Assembly: GCA_031267375.1 (NCBI GenBank)
Contig: JAIRZE010000086.1
Location: 1-38,741 of the forward strand
Source of the DNA: Rickettsiales bacterium
Lineage (GTDB): Bacteria; Pseudomonadota; Alphaproteobacteria; Rs-D84
Direction: 5' to 3'
Length of the DNA: 38,741 nucleotides
The position numbers and the translations under genes were made by a program. Of this stretch, positions 31,381 to 38,741 are shown piece after piece. The first letter of the stretch is position 1, and the number at the start of each line of letters is the position of its first letter. The notes beneath the pieces are model-generated. The model had not been told where the DNA came from. It saw only the letters and a program-made list of their open reading frames with translations, and searched no databases.

Positions 31381-31404
31381 AAAACGCCCAAACGGGCGTT
31401 TTTT
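31381..31404 (-). terminator. Bidirectional terminator between lipoprotein and aqpZ
   Basis: AAAACGCCC-AAAC-GGGCGTTTTTT: 9-bp stem with T-run on the plus strand and A-run (T-run in the minus transcript), overlapping the last codons of aqpZ. It can stop both converging genes. Short related AATTGCTAA motifs lie just upstream (31349-31380). Confidence 0.8.
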
Positions 31405-32080
31405 ACTTTGTCTTCTTTTTGCTTTCCAGCAGGTATTTCCAAACAAATCCCGCCAGCACCGCGCCCGCTATCGGCGCGACCCAAAACACCCACAGCTGAG
31501 CCATTGCCGCCGGATCCGTCGCAAACAAAGCCTGGGATGTGCTGCGCGCCGGATTCACCGATGTATTCGTAATCGGTATGCTGACCAAGTGTATCGCCGT
31601 CAATGCAAGTCCTATTGCTACGCCTGCAAATTTATTAAACGCATCCTTTGCCGTGGTTCCCAGAATCACCAGCAAAAACACCGCCGTCATCACGACTTCG
31701 CACAGCACCGCCGCGCACAAGGTATAGGTTCCATAAATATTTGCCGCAAATCCGCCTACATCAACGCCGCCGCCGGAAACGCCCGTCGCAATTCCATAAA
31801 TCACGGCCGCGCCCAATATCGCGCCCGCAACCTGAGCCACCACATACGGCAGGACAGAGCGCCACTTGAAACAGCCCGCCGTCGCCAAGCCGATTGACAC
31901 CGCCGGATTGAAATGTCCGCCGGAAATCGGGCCGACTGCATAGGCCATAACCAGAACGGAAAGTCCGAATGCCAAAGCGATTCCTGCGAAGCCTATGTAC
32001 GCGCCCGCAAGCACGGCAGAGCCGCAGCCGAACAGAACCAAGACAAAAGTCCCCAATAATTCTGCGAAAAGTTTTTTCAT
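31403..32080 (-). CDS. aqpZ: Aquaporin Z, water channel
   Basis: This 225-residue protein has six membrane helices and two half-helices carrying the NPA boxes (GGHFNPAVS and TSVNPARS). The Arg after the second NPA box and the AqpZ-like CGSAVLAG segment are present. It allows rapid osmotic water flow across the inner membrane. Ribosome-binding site GGAGG lies upstream of the start. The gene stands alone and converges with the lipoprotein gene. Confidence 0.95.
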   Translation of the reverse strand: MKKLFAELLGTFVLVLFGCGSAVLAGAYIGFAGIALAFGLSVLVMAYAVGPISGGHFNPAVSIGLATAGCFKWRSVLPYVVAQVAGAILGAAVIYGIATGVSGGGVDVGGFAANIYGTYTLCAAVLCEVVMTAVFLLVILGTTAKDAFNKFAGVAIGLALTAIHLVSIPITNTSVNPARSTSQALFATDPAAMAQLWVFWVAPIAGAVLAGFVWKYLLESKKKTK

Positions 32081-32152
32081 AGTAAAGCCTCCATTGCTTA
32101 TACGGCTGTAATTATGACAGAAATCCTAAACTGAAAAAAGGATAAAAAAAAC

Positions 32153-32179
32153 TTGCATTTTGATCGGCAATACTATAAA
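32153..32179 (+). promoter_or_regulatory. Promoter of tRNA-Phe
   Basis: TTGCAT (32153-32158) and TATAAA (32174-32179) separated by 15-16 nt, 13 bp before the tRNA. GC-rich discriminator CTGCACGGGC follows. Confidence 0.5.
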
Positions 32180-32192
32180 CTGCACGGGCATC

Positions 32193-32268
32193 GGCTAGGT
32201 AGCTCAGTTGGTAGAGCAAGGGACTGAAAATCCCTGTGTCGGCGGTTCGATTCCGTCCCTAGCCACCA
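32193..32268 (+). tRNA. tRNA-Phe(GAA)
   Basis: Acceptor GGCTAGG/CCTAGCC, D-arm GCTCAGTTGGTAGAGC, anticodon loop CTGAAAA (GAA) on GGGA/TCCC, T-arm GGCGG-TTCGATT-CCGTC, and encoded CCA. Confidence 0.96.
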
Positions 32269-32318
32269 CCCTTCGCTGCTGCGCAGCTTCGGGTGGCAAG
32301 CCAGAAATCACAATCTCC

Positions 32319-35300
32319 CTAAAACCTGCTGGACAGGCCAATGTGGCCGCTGATTCCGCTGATGTCATTCCCGCTGCGCAAATTAATTTTCGCTTCCACA
32401 GATGTAGAATCCGCAACCTGCCCCACCAGGCCCACACCATACTCAAAGTATGAATCCGGCGCAGTCAAATCCTGCATTTCAACCTGGCCCGCCGTATTCT
32501 TTACCTTATTCATCATATTCTTTACATAGCTTCCCGAAAAGAACGCATTAAAAGAATCCATCCCAAGCATAGCCGAAATCCCCGGGATTGCCGTAAATCC
32601 GGCCAGTTTGTCGGAATGCATTGCAATATCGCCGTAATTGGAATTCCAATTTTGTGCGCCGAAATAATTATATGACAGCGTCAAATTCGGCTGGATTATC
32701 ACATTCTGGGTTCCCGGACGCCAATCATACGCCAGCTTTCCGGCCGCGCCTGCAAACCAATTGTCAACGGAATCATCGGTGCCGGCGACTTGGATTTTGT
32801 TATTATAAATTCCGCCATAGCCCAGAATCGCAGCGATGAAATCCCCGTCGGACCAGCTGCTCATCAAGCCTGCTTGCGCGCCGTTCTGGGTCATTTCCAC
32901 GCCGTTAAAGCTTTGTTTTCCGCCGTTGTATTCCATATAAAATGTCGGAACCCAATGCCATCTGCCGCCAATAGAAACCGCGTCAAAATCATATCCAGCG
33001 ATAACACCGAAAGAATCATTGCTGATTTCATCCAGCGCCTGATTCAGATTCAATTTTTCTTTTCCGCCGTATGCTTTTGCAAAGACTCCGTCTTTGTGGC
33101 GCTCAAACTGCCAGGGCGCGAATTCGCAGTGCAGGCACTCGTTGCTGTCCATAAAGATATGCTCAAACATAATATTATTCAGCATAGTCTGGGCGGACAA
33201 TACCGCGCTTGCAGCAACACCGCCGCGCGGGCCCGCCGGGTTCAAGTCTTGCAGCCGCAGCTCATAATTACCGCTGCCCAGCGAGTACAGGCCGTAATCG
33301 CCCACAGCCGTGGAAACGCGCTGACTGCCGGCCGCAAATTGAATAGATGAATCATAACTTGGCGATTCCATAATCGTAAACGGCACGACCGCAACGGTTG
33401 GCGAATTCAGCAAATTTACCTGGGACAAAATTACCGTTCCGCCCATTGCGATCGTATCCGCAACACCAGTTGCAGAGTTTCCCGGCGCCGCCAAATCCCC
33501 CGGCGCCGCGGTGCCGCCGCTGAAAGAAAATACATCAGAAACAAAATTCTGAGCATCCAAATCAACCGCAAAATTGGCCGTGGTAGTGCTTGAATTAATG
33601 GCCGAATACAATGCGAACTTTCCAGCGAATGTGTGCGTCTGCAACGCGCCGTCTATACTGTTAAATGTCGCGCCGTCGCCCATTGCCAGATTACCGCTGG
33701 TTTGCGCGTATGTTCCGTTTCCCGCGCCCAGAGTCAGGGTATAATCTATCGCATACACTGTGGAGTTTGACAAGACAATATCGCCGCCGAATATTCCGTT
33801 ATATGAATTATTGCGATTCAAATATCCCGTCGCCATATTCTGCAAAAATATAACTCCGCCGGTCTGCACGAATGCGCCCGAATACACCAGCATATTTTTG
33901 CCGCCCATAATCACCCAGCCGTCGGACATACTGGCCGCTCCAAAACTGCCGTCCGCTTCCACCAGCATATCCGTCGCGCCCAGGTACAATGTTCCGCCGG
34001 CAATCTCGTAATATCCCGTATGAAACAGATTAAAGTTCGCAGCCTTGCCTATCAAGTCATTCACATTGCCCAGGCGCAGCGATCCGTATAAATTGATAGA
34101 ACCGCCGGTTATATTCAGCACCGCGGCGTCATCTTTCGCCGCGTCTGCGTTCCAATTCAAAGTACCGGCATTTATATTGCTTGTCCCGCCAAAGAAATTT
34201 CCATTGGCGTTCACAATACCGTTGCTCATATTAAATGCGCCCAAGTACTGCGAATTATCGCCGTTCAGATTTAATATCGCGGCGCCGTCTTTATTTATGA
34301 CGCCGACGCTTGTGCCACTGATTCCGCCGTTAAAACTAATGCTGCCGCCGGTTGACGCGAATGTCAATATTCCGGAATTATACAAGTCATTGCCGGTGCT
34401 GCGGCGATAATTTTCGCTGAAAACTATATCGCCGCCGGACATCGCGACCAGGGTCAAATTACCGGCATTATATATCGCGCCACCCGCGCCGGTATCCGCC
34501 ACATTTCCTGTGAAATTCATTTCCGATGTTCCGGAATAAATAGTCAAGGTTCCATTTGCGTCATTATAAATCGCCCCGCCAGATGCCGCGGTATTGTTGG
34601 TAAAAGATCCCGCGCTGATCTGCAAATTCGCATTATTATAAATCGCGCCGGCCGTGTTATGATCCCAATCAGTATTTTGGACAGAAACAGTTCCCGCCAG
34701 AATATTCAATGCCACGCCGTTGTTCTGTTGAATCAGCAAGTCAGACAATAACGCCGTGGAATTAGCATTATTCATAGTCAGAACATTGGTTGAATTTTCC
34801 ACCGTCAAATCCGCCAATGTAAAATATGTATCATCAATTCCTACATTAAACAAAGACTGATAAATACTTAGATCCGTCGCATTCAATCCTGATAATACGC
34901 TGGTGCGGGTGCCGGAATTCGCGCCGTGAACAGAAAAAGTTCCGGCGGCCATTGGATCCAAATCCGCCGCATTATAATAAACTTCGTTCGCGCCGATTTG
35001 CCACGCGCGCGCGGTGGCGCTGGAAAAAGTCGCCGCGATCGCCGTCGGCGTCAATGCGTTCACATCATTCAGGACCAAGACTGTCGCCGCGCCCGTATCC
35101 GGAGTATTAATATTTACAGTCGGGCTTTCGCCGTCGCCGCCGGGCGTTATGACAACTTGTCCGCCGGGAATATCAACTGTTCCGCCGTCGCCCGGATTTA
35201 CAACTGTTGTATTTCCGCCGCCGGTATCAACGGTTATCAGTCCGGTATCCGGATCTTGGGTTATGCTCGTCGTTCCGCCGCCGCTGCCGCCGGTATCAAC

Positions 35301-37583
35301 AGTTATTAATCCAGTATCCGGATTCTGGGTTATAGAGTTCCCGCCGCCGCCCGTTGTTATCGCCGAAAATTGCAAGTACTGATCGTTTATCGTGGTTATA
35401 TTATATGTTCCCAAACTGGTCGCGACAGTTTGCACCAGTCCGTTCTGAAACTTTAACACATTGCCGTAAATTGCGCGCACCATTCCGGTTATGATTCCGT
35501 TTTCATCATCAACATAAACCTGGCCCAGGCCAATCGTTCCGCCGCCCGCAGCGACATTGACTGTATCCAATTGCAATGCCCCCAAATCGTTTCCTATTTT
35601 CAAAGACAGCGATGCTGCATTGTCCGCCGATAAATTGCCGAATGAAAAAGATTGATAGCTGCTTGACGATTGCGCAAGATTTATTACTGAATTCGCAAAG
35701 TGATAATTCGTGCTGCTGCCGAAACTGGTCGCGCCAAAAGTTATGTCAGAATCATTGAATGTTATCTGATTGCTTTCCCCGTTCGTTATATCGTTTTGCA
35801 GATTAAACATCGCGCCGTGAAAATTCACCGCCGCGCCGGTTCCTTCAAACGCTATCCCGGCAGCCGCAAGGTTTGCGGCGGCCGCGACATTCACGCGCGA
35901 TGACGATGTTGAATAAAAATTCAGGGTTGAGTTATCCAGCATACTGGCGTTGAAATAAAATCTTTTCGCGCTGGAATTTATATTCGCCGTGCCGCCGAAA
36001 TTATTCAACCCGCCGAACATAACGCCGGATGAATTCAATGTAGCGCCGGCCGCTTGATTAAAGGCGCCGGTGTATCCGAAACTCTGACTGCCTGCATTCA
36101 AATTGAAGGCAGTGCCGGTGCCCTGATTAATTACCCCCAGCCCCCCTATTCCGTCATTGATATTTACAATTCCGGTCCCCAGTATGTTTATAATTGCATT
36201 ATTCGTCGCCTGATAAATATCCGCCCCGTTTGCAGAAGACGCTGCATAGTTGTTTCCGAACGTTATGCCATTTGTTCCGGTATTCAGATTAATAACGCCG
36301 AACCCGTCATTATAAATAGCTCCGCCATATGTCGCACCGTTGCCCCAAAACAAAGTTCCGTCGCTTATATCCAGACCGGTGGCATTAAAGCGCCCATTGG
36401 CCCTGTAATTATAAATTGCGCCGCCGTTTGCGCTTGCATAATTGTTTGTAAAATTGCCGCTGACGGAATGGTGCAAAACCGCTTGGCCGGGATTGATATT
36501 GCTGTAAATAGCGCCGCCGACAGTCGCTTTGTTGCCGTCAAAATTCCCGGAAATATTATATTCAATAGTTCCGCCATAAGGAGAATATTGGTTGCCGTTG
36601 ACTTTGTAAATCGCGCCGCCGTTTTGCGATGCATAGTTGCCGTAAAAGTTTCCGTCTATTACCACATTTATATTCGTGCTGCCGCCGTTTATCTCGGTCG
36701 CTATCGCGCCGCCGTTTGTCGCTTGATTTTGCACGAATTGACCGCCGGAAATATTCAGATTATTTATAGTCGGATCGTTTCCGTTTATAACGGAAAAATA
36801 AATCGCGCCGCCCCAATTCGCCGCATAGTTTTGATAATAAGTATATCCCGTCGCGTTAAAGTCATTGACTCCATCGCCTTGGGAATTGTTGTAAATGAAA
36901 TAAATTCCGCCGCCGTTGCCGGATACGGCCTTGTTCATTGCTATATAGTGCCCTTGGGTTCCTGTATCATCTATGACAGAGAAAACAGTCGGATTTGCAG
37001 CGCCGTATTGCAAGGAATTATTAGACGCCATATAAACCGCGCCGCCGTTTGCCGCAGCGTTGCTTGTAAAGTCGTTATCGGTCAGGATAAAATTATTATC
37101 TGCCGCGCTTTGAATCTGCGCGGCCAGGGAAACCGCGCCGCCGTTTTGCCCGCTGGAATTTCCGTAAAAATAAGTGCCGGACACGGAATAATTATGCGCG
37201 CCGATTCCGTTTCCGCCAAAGATAATTGCCCCATTCGCCGCATTGTAAATGGAAAGATTTTGAATATCGGCGGATATGTCATTATTCCAGCCCGGCGAAA
37301 ATGCCATAACATATTGCCCCAAGTACAAAGCGGTTCCGTCGGGCGTGCCGCCAACGCTGTTGATTGATAAAGATGTCCCGCTGAACGAATTCAAATAATC
37401 GCTGATGGTGATTCCGTAATTGCTGGCATTGCCGGGCAGCGGCGCGCCTGTGATGATTATGCTGGATGCGTTGCTGTTCCAAGCGCTTGCAAAATCCGCG
37501 CTGGTTATGATCGCCGCGCGCAAGGACACGGGGGCAAAGGCCGCAAGGATAAAACAGAATGCGAGTGCTTTTTGTCCGGTCAT
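32319..37583 (-). CDS. Autotransporter with beta-helix passenger
   Basis: This 1754-residue type Va autotransporter begins with a signal peptide (TGQKALAFCFILAAFAPVSLRAA). The passenger has two long beta-helix halves (about residues 25-740 and 800-1460) built of imperfect repeats with GGAIY motifs (NNYASANGGAIYN, YGNSSGQNGGAVS). A Gly/Thr-rich linker (about 750-795) joins the halves. The last about 290 residues are the translocator beta-barrel, ending in SSRF with C-terminal Phe, the BAM recognition residue. It is likely a surface adhesin or protective coat. No protease or lipase motif was seen. The gene lies close to prfB, same strand. Confidence 0.9.
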   Translation of the reverse strand: MTGQKALAFCFILAAFAPVSLRAAIITSADFASAWNSNASSIIITGAPLPGNASNYGITISDYLNSFSGTSLSINSVGGTPDGTALYLGQYVMAFSPGWNNDISADIQNLSIYNAANGAIIFGGNGIGAHNYSVSGTYFYGNSSGQNGGAVSLAAQIQSAADNNFILTDNDFTSNAAANGGAVYMASNNSLQYGAANPTVFSVIDDTGTQGHYIAMNKAVSGNGGGIYFIYNNSQGDGVNDFNATGYTYYQNYAANWGGAIYFSVINGNDPTINNLNISGGQFVQNQATNGGAIATEINGGSTNINVVIDGNFYGNYASQNGGAIYKVNGNQYSPYGGTIEYNISGNFDGNKATVGGAIYSNINPGQAVLHHSVSGNFTNNYASANGGAIYNYRANGRFNATGLDISDGTLFWGNGATYGGAIYNDGFGVINLNTGTNGITFGNNYAASSANGADIYQATNNAIINILGTGIVNINDGIGGLGVINQGTGTAFNLNAGSQSFGYTGAFNQAAGATLNSSGVMFGGLNNFGGTANINSSAKRFYFNASMLDNSTLNFYSTSSSRVNVAAAANLAAAGIAFEGTGAAVNFHGAMFNLQNDITNGESNQITFNDSDITFGATSFGSSTNYHFANSVINLAQSSSSYQSFSFGNLSADNAASLSLKIGNDLGALQLDTVNVAAGGGTIGLGQVYVDDENGIITGMVRAIYGNVLKFQNGLVQTVATSLGTYNITTINDQYLQFSAITTGGGGNSITQNPDTGLITVDTGGSGGGTTSITQDPDTGLITVDTGGGNTTVVNPGDGGTVDIPGGQVVITPGGDGESPTVNINTPDTGAATVLVLNDVNALTPTAIAATFSSATARAWQIGANEVYYNAADLDPMAAGTFSVHGANSGTRTSVLSGLNATDLSIYQSLFNVGIDDTYFTLADLTVENSTNVLTMNNANSTALLSDLLIQQNNGVALNILAGTVSVQNTDWDHNTAGAIYNNANLQISAGSFTNNTAASGGAIYNDANGTLTIYSGTSEMNFTGNVADTGAGGAIYNAGNLTLVAMSGGDIVFSENYRRSTGNDLYNSGILTFASTGGSISFNGGISGTSVGVINKDGAAILNLNGDNSQYLGAFNMSNGIVNANGNFFGGTSNINAGTLNWNADAAKDDAAVLNITGGSINLYGSLRLGNVNDLIGKAANFNLFHTGYYEIAGGTLYLGATDMLVEADGSFGAASMSDGWVIMGGKNMLVYSGAFVQTGGVIFLQNMATGYLNRNNSYNGIFGGDIVLSNSTVYAIDYTLTLGAGNGTYAQTSGNLAMGDGATFNSIDGALQTHTFAGKFALYSAINSSTTTANFAVDLDAQNFVSDVFSFSGGTAAPGDLAAPGNSATGVADTIAMGGTVILSQVNLLNSPTVAVVPFTIMESPSYDSSIQFAAGSQRVSTAVGDYGLYSLGSGNYELRLQDLNPAGPRGGVAASAVLSAQTMLNNIMFEHIFMDSNECLHCEFAPWQFERHKDGVFAKAYGGKEKLNLNQALDEISNDSFGVIAGYDFDAVSIGGRWHWVPTFYMEYNGGKQSFNGVEMTQNGAQAGLMSSWSDGDFIAAILGYGGIYNNKIQVAGTDDSVDNWFAGAAGKLAYDWRPGTQNVIIQPNLTLSYNYFGAQNWNSNYGDIAMHSDKLAGFTAIPGISAMLGMDSFNAFFSGSYVKNMMNKVKNTAGQVEMQDLTAPDSYFEYGVGLVGQVADSTSVEAKINLRSGNDISGISGHIGLSSRF
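35221..35334 (-). repeat. 45-bp direct repeat in autotransporter linker
   Basis: Two near-identical copies (35221-35265 and 35290-35334) encode SITQNPDTGLITVDTGG-type units joined by Gly runs. They sit between the two passenger beta-helices. Confidence 0.8.
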
Positions 37584-37656
37584 AGAATCTCTCTTTTCTT
37601 GTACCGGATTTATTTTATATAAAAATGTTGTATGGATTTATAGGCAAATATTCTTA

Positions 37657-38725
37657 CTATCTCTGCAACAGGGAAAGCATAAAGTCATCCAGGTCCCCGT
37701 CCAGCACCGCCGCGCTGTCCGTCTTTTCCACACCGGTGCGCACATCCTTTACCAGCTGGTACGGATACAGGACATAGTTCCTGATCTGGCTGCCCCATTC
37801 TATCTTTTTCTGGGCGGCTTTTTCGGCATCCGCTTCCGCGGCGCGTTTCTGCATTTCTAATTCGTATAATTTAGACCGCAGCATCTTCATCGCCATTTCG
37901 CGGTTTTGCAGCTGTGATCGCTCGTTCTGGCACTGCACCACCGTGTTGGTCGGCAAGTGAGTTATCCGCACCGCGCTGTCCGTTTTATTAACGTGCTGGC
38001 CGCCCGCGCCCTGGGCCCGGTAAGTATCTATGCGCAGATCTTTTTCATTAATCTCTATCTCTATGGAATCGTCAATGTCGGGCCAGACATCAATGCTGGC
38101 GAAACTGGTCTGACGCTTTCCATTCGCATTAAAAGGCGAAATTCGCACCAGGCGGTGAACCCCAATCTCGTTTTTCAGCCAGCCGTACGCGCGCGGGCCG
38201 CTTATCTGAAAAGTTGCGCTTTTTATTCCGGCGGTGTCCCCCGGATGCTCTTCCACGACAGATACCGCAAAGCCGTGCCGCTCCGCCCAGCGCTGATACA
38301 TTCGCGACAGCATCTGGGCCCAGTCTTGGGCCTCGGTCCCGCCGGCGCCCGCCTGGATAAAAAGAAATGCGTCCTGGCCGTCCGCCGGACCACTGAATAA
38401 AGTGATGAATTTTGCCCTGTGCGCGGATTCCGCAAGTTTTGAAACAGCAGCGGCGACATCCAAATCTTCCGGCGCCATTTGCGCCAACTCGCGCAGGTTT
38501 TCATATTCTGTTTCCAAAGCGGCAAATTCGCCCAGGGATTTTTCCAATGCTGATTTTTTTTGCAAAAGCACGCGCGCAGAATCAGGATTGCTCCACAGGT
38601 CCGGGTTATTTGTCTGGGCGGTTAAATCGGCGATTTGGGATTTCAGGGAATCCGGGTCAAAGATACCCCCGCAGCGAAGAAACATCGCTGTCAATTTGGG
38701 CTAAAAGTTCATTTGCATTTACCAT
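37657..38725 (-). CDS. prfB: Peptide chain release factor 2 with programmed +1 frameshift
   Basis: RF2 reads UAA and UGA stop codons. The codon-recognition tripeptide is SPF (RISPFNANG) and the peptidyl-hydrolysis motif is GGQ (QGAGGQHVNK); helical domains 1 and 4 are present. The real start is the ATG at 38725. Codons 1-22 are read in one frame up to an in-frame TGA at 38659-38657, then the +1 frame continues, giving about 355 residues. The conceptual continuous frame starting at 38694 (MTAMFLRCGG) is not the true N-terminus. Translation depends on low RF2 levels. Confidence 0.95.
38656..38671 (-). promoter_or_regulatory. RF2 frameshift site
   Basis: Minus-strand CGGGGG-TAT-CTTTGAC: internal Shine-Dalgarno-like G-run, slippery CTT, weak stop TGA and following C, exactly the canonical element that autoregulates RF2 synthesis. 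The site shifts CTT to TTT and then continues at GAC. Confidence 0.95.
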
Positions 38726-38741
38726 AAATTGATTCTAGCAA

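Noticed and set aside
31340..31402. AATTGCTAA-type repeats as CRISPR or attachment site
   Set aside because: The copies are only 8-12 bp, irregularly spaced, and end in an ordinary bidirectional terminator.
36054..37367. 437-codon plus-strand open frame
   Set aside because: It lies antisense inside the autotransporter gene. Its length follows from the low stop density of the repetitive Gly/Asn-rich coding strand, and it has no ribosome-binding site or domain signature.

Overview
The window holds most of an integrated prophage (left edge to about 30,460) followed by about 8 kb of host chromosome. The host looks like a Gram-negative bacterium, most likely an alphaproteobacterium. The evidence is a type V autotransporter with a C-terminal beta-barrel, a lipoprotein, aquaporin Z and an RF2 gene with the classical +1 programmed frameshift. 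The lineage is inferred, not proven.

The rightward late region (91-23,777) has a short-tailed (podovirus-like) layout: small and large terminase, portal, scaffold, major capsid, decoration protein, head-tail adaptor, tail hub/nozzle, GNAT acetyltransferase, tail fibre, glycine-rich adhesin, three internal or ejection proteins, a collagen-like fibre, small Cys-rich, HNH and glutaredoxin genes, then holin-like, spanin-like and GH108 endolysin genes. There is no tail sheath, tube or tape-measure gene. The standout is a phage-encoded chaperonin pair. A GroES homologue sits between large terminase and portal, overlapping both, and a shortened GroEL homologue sits just after the capsid genes, with its ATPase aspartates retained.

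The control region (23,973-28,226) has a leftward operon (two unknown proteins and a C5-cytosine methyltransferase-like protein), an Xre-type repressor, an AT-rich Pif1-like helicase with an N-terminal membrane segment, and a rightward HNH gene. The repressor-helicase segment is bounded by a perfect 103-bp inverted repeat. Each copy carries the same outward-facing sigma70-type promoter with a 14-bp palindrome between -35 and -10, a ribosome-binding site and the first two codons of the outward gene. One repressor could therefore control two identical divergent promoters, and the segment could invert or be exchanged.

The right end (28,227-30,463) has a structured non-coding stretch, three micro-genes coupled to a large serine recombinase, and a tRNA-Arg(CCG) gene on the opposite strand that overlaps the recombinase 3' end and marks the likely attachment site. 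attL and any replication module would lie left of the window.

The host part contains a palindromic intergenic repeat, a lipoprotein, aqpZ (minus), tRNA-Phe(GAA), a 1754-residue autotransporter (minus) and prfB (minus, frameshifted).
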